Assembly: GCA_017465745.1 (NCBI GenBank)
Contig: JAFTVM010000097.1
Span: forward strand, 1-35,458
Length of the DNA: 35,458 nucleotides
Reading direction: 5' to 3'
Source: Oscillospiraceae bacterium
Lineage (GTDB): Bacteria > Bacillota > Clostridia > Oscillospirales > Oscillospiraceae
In this document: piece by piece, positions 31,508-35,458 of the stretch
Layout of the letters: every line of letters begins with the position of its first letter
How positions within the stretch are numbered: the stretch's first letter is position 1
Made by a program: the position numbers and the translations under genes
The notes under the pieces: generated by a model
What the model saw: only the letters and a program-made list of their open reading frames with translations
Told to the model about the DNA's origin: nothing
Databases searched by the model: none

Positions 31508-31536
31508 TTGACGCAGTCGGGAAAAGAGGGTATGAT
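31508..31536 (+). promoter_or_regulatory. Promoter of the HtrA-type protease gene
   Basis: -35 TTGACG (31508-31513), 17-bp spacer, -10 TATGAT (31531-31536), about 90 bp before the start codon. Confidence 0.75.
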
Positions 31537-31629
31537 AAAGGAGAATTTTCCATCATTTTCTGCTGCGTACATAAATATTTCACAACTGGGCGGTAGGATA
31601 AGGAAAGACAAGCCAAAGGAGGCAAACCC

Positions 31630-33135
31630 ATGGATGAAATGGAAAACCGGCTCCCTCAGCAGGAGCCTGAACATAATGAAGAAGCGGCGGAAGAAATAAC
31701 CGCCGTGACCGGGGAAGAAGCGGCTCCCGCGGAGCAGCCTGCGGTAGAATCCGCTACCGCACGGATCCCGGAAGAGCAGCACGTACCCCAGCCGGTTCCA
31801 CCGGTCCAGCGTCCCGGACGCCGCTCCCCCTATGAGAATTCTCCCTACATGATGCCCTATCAGCGTCCCGTTCAGGCACCGCCGGTTCCACCGGTACAGA
31901 CGCCCGCTCCGCAGCAGGAAGAACCTGCGCCCGAAAAGCCCCATAAGGTCAAAAAGGGGAAGATCTGGCTGCTGACGCTGGCGCTGATCGGCGCGGTGCT
32001 ATTCATGAATTTCCTGACCGCCAGATGGGGCGCCGATATGGCGGAGGATCGTGCTTCTGCCCGGATCGGCCTCCTGCAGGCGCAGATCGCCGACCTGCAG
32101 GAGCAGCTGGATGTGATGCAGAACACCGGTGATTCCGTTTCCGGTACCCCCAATACGGGCGTTGACGGCGGACTGACCCCCGGCCAGGTATTCGCCCGGA
32201 ATGAAAAATCCGTGGTGCTCATCGAGACGGAAATGTCCACCGGCACCGGCTTCATCCTGACAGAGGACGGTTATGTGGTCACCAACTACCACGTGCTGGA
32301 GGATGGCCAGCAGATCTCCGTGGTGCTCCACGACCGCAGCTACCACCCGGCTACCCTGGTGGGCTATGAGGCAAACAACGATGTGGCCCTGCTGAAGATG
32401 GAAGGGGACGGCTTTACCGCCGTGACGCTGGGCAGCTCCGACGCCCTGGTGGTGGGCGATCAGGTAGCCGCCATCGGCAATCCCCTGGGTGAGTTGACCT
32501 CCACCCTGACCGTGGGCTTTGTCAGCGCCAAGGAGCGCAATGTTTCCACGGATTCCTCCGTCATCAATATGATCCAGACCGACTGCGCCATCAATTCCGG
32601 TAATTCCGGCGGCCCCCTGTTCAACATGAAGGGCGAAGTGGTGGGCATCACCACCGCCAAGTATTCCGGCATGAGCGCCACCGGCGCTTCCATCGAGGGC
32701 ATCGGCTTCGCTATTCCCATTGACGATGTGCGTGGCATCCTGGATGATCTGATGGAGTTCGGCTATGTCAAGAGCGCCTACCTGGGCGTCAGTGTCTACA
32801 CCCTGGAACCCAGTCCCGAGTATCCTCTGGGCTGTCTGGTGGACAGCGTGGTGCCCGGCGGCTGCGCCGACAAGGCTGGCATCCTGCCCGGTGATATCAT
32901 TATCGGCCTGGCAGGCTTCGACATTGACGGCTATACCGATCTGGGCCGCGCCCTGCGGGAATTCGAGGGCGGTGAGACCACCACCATCACCGTCTACCGG
33001 GAGGGCACCGGCAATGTGACCATGGACATCACCCTGGACGCCAAGCCCCGGGAGGATGCGCCGCAGGAAAGCGAAAAGCCCATGCCTGAAAACGGCAGCT
33101 ACGAAGAGTGGTACGAATACTTCTTCGGTGAATAA
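31630..33135 (+). CDS. htrA: HtrA/DegP-type membrane-anchored serine protease
   Basis: The 501-residue protein has a proline-rich cytoplasmic N-terminus (about 1-110), one transmembrane helix (about 115-132), a short coiled coil (about 148-165) and a trypsin-like domain. The catalytic triad is His221 (YHVL), Asp251 (NNDVALL) and Ser326 (NSGNSGGP). One PDZ domain follows (about 380-470), with YLGVSV, PGGCADKAGILPGDII and IDGYTDL. It degrades or refolds damaged exported proteins. AAAGGAGG lies before the ATG at 31630. It has its own promoter and terminator. Confidence 0.95.
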   Translation: MDEMENRLPQQEPEHNEEAAEEITAVTGEEAAPAEQPAVESATARIPEEQHVPQPVPPVQRPGRRSPYENSPYMMPYQRPVQAPPVPPVQTPAPQQEEPAPEKPHKVKKGKIWLLTLALIGAVLFMNFLTARWGADMAEDRASARIGLLQAQIADLQEQLDVMQNTGDSVSGTPNTGVDGGLTPGQVFARNEKSVVLIETEMSTGTGFILTEDGYVVTNYHVLEDGQQISVVLHDRSYHPATLVGYEANNDVALLKMEGDGFTAVTLGSSDALVVGDQVAAIGNPLGELTSTLTVGFVSAKERNVSTDSSVINMIQTDCAINSGNSGGPLFNMKGEVVGITTAKYSGMSATGASIEGIGFAIPIDDVRGILDDLMEFGYVKSAYLGVSVYTLEPSPEYPLGCLVDSVVPGGCADKAGILPGDIIIGLAGFDIDGYTDLGRALREFEGGETTTITVYREGTGNVTMDITLDAKPREDAPQESEKPMPENGSYEEWYEYFFGE

Positions 33136-33147
33136 ACCGCTGGTAAA

Positions 33148-33175
33148 GGAGCCCGCAGCTGCGGGCTCCTTTTTT
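33148..33175 (+). terminator. Terminator of the htrA gene
   Basis: A fully palindromic 22-bp GC-rich stem (33148-33169, minimal loop) followed by six T. Confidence 0.9.
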
Positions 33176-33196
33176 CGAGCTTTTCGACGGCGAAAG

Positions 33197-33203
33197 TGTC
33201 GAA
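33197..33203 (+). promoter_or_regulatory. 0A box upstream of the Spo0A-family gene
   Basis: An exact TGTCGAA, the Spo0A binding consensus (TGNCGAA), lies 16 bp upstream of the sigma-H-like -35. A second, 6/7 match lies on the other strand at 33183-33189. This suggests autoregulation. Confidence 0.6.
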
Positions 33204-33218
33204 ACATTGCGAAATTAC

Positions 33219-33244
33219 AGGAATTGTCAAACCATCCCGAATAT
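33219..33244 (+). promoter_or_regulatory. Sigma-H-like promoter of the Spo0A-family gene
   Basis: AGGAATT (33219-33225), 12 bp, CGAATAT (33238-33244) fits the sigma-H consensus of AGGAWW and GAAT. Bacillus subtilis spo0A is known to have a sigma-H promoter. Confidence 0.6.
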
Positions 33245-33282
33245 GGTACTTTATTGTACAGGAAACGGGAAAGAGGGGACAA

Positions 33283-34026
33283 ATGGTGGAAAAACTGAAA
33301 ATGCTCATCGCCGATGCCTCGGAGGAATTTGCTGATGCCCTGGCGGATATGGTGCGGGGGGCATACATCCTGCGGCGCAGCCGGGAGGGACGGGAAACCA
33401 TGGAGGTCATCAACTCCTTTCGGCCAGATATACTGGTGCTGGATCTGATGCTGCCGGGGCTGGACGGGATCTCGATTCTGCGCCAGACCGCTGCGGCGGG
33501 ACTGCAGCCCATGGTGCTGGCTACCTCCCGGTATGTCAGCGACTATGTGGTGGAGGCGGTGAGCCGGATGGGGGTGGGGTATCTGATGCTGAAGCCCTGC
33601 GACGTCCGGGCCACTGTGGCCAGGATCTCTGATCTGAGCCAGCGGCTGAAGCAGCCCCTGTTTACCCGGCCGGATCCCAGGACGGCGGTGTCCAATCTGC
33701 TGCTGACCCTGGGGGTGCCCACCAAGCTGCGGGGCTATGCCTACCTGCGCGAAGCCGTTCTGGAGCGGATGCGGGATCCTGCCCAGTCTGTTACCAAGGA
33801 GCTGTACCCTACGGTGGCCGCCCTGTGCTGTGCCACGCCTATTCAGGTGGAGCGCTCCATCCGCAGCGCCATTGCCGCCGCCTGGACCAAGCGGGACGAG
33901 CAGCTGTGGCGGCTGTATTTCCAGCCGGATCCGGACGGTCAGCTGCCGCGCCCCACCAATACCGCCTTTATTTCCCGGCTGGCCGACAGCGTGGCCCTGG
34001 CCATGGGCGCGGCGGGATCGGAATAA
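33283..34026 (+). CDS. spo0A: Spo0A-family response regulator
   Basis: The 247-residue protein has an N-terminal receiver (about 5-120) with phosphoacceptor Asp54 (VLDLMLPGLDG), T81/S82 and Lys104 (LKPCD). The C-terminal Spo0A DNA-binding domain (about 135-245) shows LGVPTKLRGYAYLREAV, VTKELYPTVA and QVERSIRSAIAAAW. The usual acidic pair after the first strand (ADD in Bacillus) reads ADA here: Asp11 kept, Ala12 in place of Asp. That could alter Mg2+ binding or phosphorylation. The start is ATG 33283 with AGAGGGG upstream; the longer frame from 33196 runs through the promoter. Spo0A controls sporulation and stationary-phase genes. It is shorter than the Bacillus protein (267). Confidence 0.85.
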   Translation: MVEKLKMLIADASEEFADALADMVRGAYILRRSREGRETMEVINSFRPDILVLDLMLPGLDGISILRQTAAAGLQPMVLATSRYVSDYVVEAVSRMGVGYLMLKPCDVRATVARISDLSQRLKQPLFTRPDPRTAVSNLLLTLGVPTKLRGYAYLREAVLERMRDPAQSVTKELYPTVAALCCATPIQVERSIRSAIAAAWTKRDEQLWRLYFQPDPDGQLPRPTNTAFISRLADSVALAMGAAGSE

Positions 34027-34140
34027 TCTTCCAGACACTTTTTTACAATGTTCGGTGGACCCTGCAAATCTTAATTGTTCTTAAAATCCAGTGTACAAAT
34101 TGTCCGAATCAACTTGCGGATTGCTGTTGAAAAAAACAAG

Positions 34141-34169
34141 TGGAAATCTGTCGAAATCTAGACTATAAT
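34141..34169 (+). promoter_or_regulatory. LCP gene promoter with a 0A box in its spacer
   Basis: -35 TGGAAA (34141-34146), 17 bp, perfect -10 TATAAT (34164-34169). An exact TGTCGAA (34149-34155) lies between the two hexamers, where bound Spo0A would meet RNA polymerase. Confidence 0.6.
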
Positions 34170-34212
34170 AGAAGTTACGAAAGACAGACGATCCGCATTG
34201 GAGGGCATGAAT

Positions 34213-35271
34213 ATGGATGAACAACGGTTCGGAAAAAGAAAACGCATTGCACTGATCGTGATCTGTGTGGTGCTGGGTCTGGTGCTGGCAGCCATGCTGG
34301 GTGTCACGATATACGCAGAGTATCTGCTGGGCAGACTGAATTACGTGGATAAAAATGCCACGCTGCCGACACTGTCCCAGGAGGAGATCGACGCCATCCA
34401 GAACGGCGAGGGCGAGACCCATGACGGCACCGGTCCCGATATTGACGAAGACGATGTCGACTGGGGCGAGGTCTACCAGACCATCGGCGGTGATGACAAC
34501 ATCGTCAATGTCATGCTCATCGGTCAGGACCGCCGTCCCGGCGAGGATCGTGCCCGTTCCGACTCCATGATCCTGGTGACCTTCAACAAGGTGAAGAAGA
34601 CCATCACCATGACCTCTTTCATGCGTGACCTCTATCTGGATCTGCCTGACGGCTACTATGACGACCGTATCAATGTGGCCTACTACCTGGGTGGCATGGA
34701 GCTGCTGGACAAGACCCTGTATGAGTCCTTCGGCGTCGTGGTGGACGCCAATGTGGAGGTCGATTTCGACCAGTTCCAGTATATCATCGATCTGCTGGGC
34801 GGCGTGGAGATCGAACTGAGCGAGGCGGAGGCAAAGTACATCAACAAGAAGATGGGCGGCGACTACGTGTCCGCCGGCCTGCAGACCCTGGACGGCACCC
34901 AGGCGTTGTGGTATGCCCGCAACCGTTCCAGCGGCGGTACCAGTGATTTCGGCCGAACCGATCGCCAGCGCAAGGTTCTCGACGCCCTCATCACGGCCTA
35001 CAAGGATCAGAGTATCTGGGATATGTTTGTGCTGCTGGACGATATTCTGCCCATGGTCACCACGGATCTGACGGAGGATAAAGTCGTCGACTATGTTTGG
35101 GCCTTGTTCCCCATGCTCTCTGAGTGTGAGATCATCACCCAGCGCATCCCCGTGGACGGCGGATACTATGACGCCAAGATCCGGGGCATGGAAGTGCTGG
35201 TGCCCTATATGGACGTCAACCGCCAGGCGCTGATCGATTCCCTGACCAACGCCGACGAGCTGGAAGAATAA
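34213..35271 (+). CDS. LCP-family (LytR-CpsA-Psr) cell wall polymer ligase
   Basis: The 352-residue protein has a short basic cytoplasmic end, a transmembrane helix (about 12-34) and an extracellular LCP domain. The domain contains GQDRRPGEDRARSDSMILV, TSFMRDLYLDLPD, LLGGVEIEL, GTQALWYARNRS and DFGRTDRQRKVL, including the Arg/Asp residues that bind the lipid pyrophosphate. LCP enzymes attach teichoic acids or polysaccharides to peptidoglycan. The start at 34213 is best placed from GGAGGG (7 bases); an in-frame ATG at 34207 is too close. The gene follows the Spo0A-family gene, has its own promoter, and ends at a strong terminator. Confidence 0.93.
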   Translation: MDEQRFGKRKRIALIVICVVLGLVLAAMLGVTIYAEYLLGRLNYVDKNATLPTLSQEEIDAIQNGEGETHDGTGPDIDEDDVDWGEVYQTIGGDDNIVNVMLIGQDRRPGEDRARSDSMILVTFNKVKKTITMTSFMRDLYLDLPDGYYDDRINVAYYLGGMELLDKTLYESFGVVVDANVEVDFDQFQYIIDLLGGVEIELSEAEAKYINKKMGGDYVSAGLQTLDGTQALWYARNRSSGGTSDFGRTDRQRKVLDALITAYKDQSIWDMFVLLDDILPMVTTDLTEDKVVDYVWALFPMLSECEIITQRIPVDGGYYDAKIRGMEVLVPYMDVNRQALIDSLTNADELEE

Positions 35272-35283
35272 TGCAGATTAAAA

Positions 35284-35316
35284 GCCCGTGACCTTTTGGT
35301 CACGGGCAATTTTTTT
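35284..35316 (+). terminator. Terminator of the LCP gene
   Basis: A perfect 10-bp stem (35284-35293 against 35298-35307, loop TTTT) followed by AA and a seven-T run. Confidence 0.92.
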
Positions 35317-35364
35317 AGGTTCTATGTCAATAGTTGGGGTAGAGCCAAAATGAAATAACTGTAG

Positions 35365-35399
35365 ATCGTGTCGGAGCGAAAGCTCCGGCACGATTTTTA
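35365..35399 (+). terminator. Second terminator-like hairpin at the right edge
   Basis: A 13-bp stem with one G-T pair (35365-35377 against 35382-35394, GAAA tetraloop) followed by TTTTAT. The sequence between the two terminators (35317-35364) and the rest of the window to 35458 contains no gene I can support. Confidence 0.7.
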
Positions 35400-35458
35400 T
35401 GTATTACAGAAGAGGATTCTTTTTCTGAAATTGGAAAAATTACGCATACCAAAGCAAA

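Noticed and set aside
31999-34038. A 679-residue minus-strand frame
   Set aside because: It runs antisense through htrA, its terminator and the Spo0A-family gene, all of which are well supported.
1-35458. CRISPR array or phage module
   Set aside because: No regularly spaced direct repeats and no phage structural, integrase or lysis genes are seen.

Overview
The window looks like chromosomal DNA of a high-GC gut-type Clostridia (Bacillota), most likely Oscillospiraceae/Ruminococcaceae. The evidence is Firmicutes gene order (ylmE-sepF-divIVA-[T-box]-ileS and miaB-mutS-mutL-miaA-hfq), a T-box leader, a Spo0A-type regulator, strong AAGGAGG-type ribosome binding sites, sigma-A promoters, and the GGGtGRT/IscU-like gene pair. 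The genus cannot be fixed from sequence reading alone.

Left part (1-13.65 kb) is an accessory block. It lies between two identical 88-bp copies of a tRNA-Tyr gene (1-88 and 13563-13650). It holds stress and modification genes: a PHP phosphoesterase with msrA, four GNAT acetyltransferases, a CD3324-like HTH protein, an RsgA-type GTPase behind a long structured leader with a 9-codon leader ORF, and a frameshifted NUDIX pseudogene. It ends with a six-gene operon: ECF sigma factor, anti-sigma-like membrane protein, two tandem paralogous lipoproteins with a Cys/His motif, and an ABC ATPase and permease. Between the operon and the right-hand tRNAs is a hairpin-rich module bounded by copies of the tRNA-Tyr 3' end. 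No integrase or transposase is visible.

Middle part (13.67-27.1 kb) is core genome, all on the minus strand. From right to left there is a miaB-mutS-CPBP protease-mutL-miaA-hfq operon (tRNA modification, mismatch repair, RNA chaperone), a 140-bp MITE-like inverted-repeat element, a YggS/sepF/divIVA division cluster, an Ile T-box leader and ileS, then tRNA-Thr and tRNA-Tyr.

Right part (27.2-35.46 kb) carries a membrane-anchored parvulin-type foldase (+). Next comes the GGGtGRT protein with an IscU-like scaffold (-, from a perfect-consensus promoter), then rpe (-). The remaining genes are on the plus strand: a small DUF1540 cysteine protein, an HtrA-type serine protease, a Spo0A-family regulator with a sigma-H-like promoter and 0A box, and an LCP (LytR-CpsA-Psr) protein whose promoter spacer contains an exact 0A box. 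Several of these genes act at the cell envelope (foldase, HtrA, LCP).

The best candidates for undescribed biology are the ECF/lipoprotein/ABC operon, the leader upstream of rsgA, the GGGtGRT/IscU-like pair, and the tRNA-Tyr-bounded block with its hairpin module. No CRISPR array, phage module or rRNA gene was seen.
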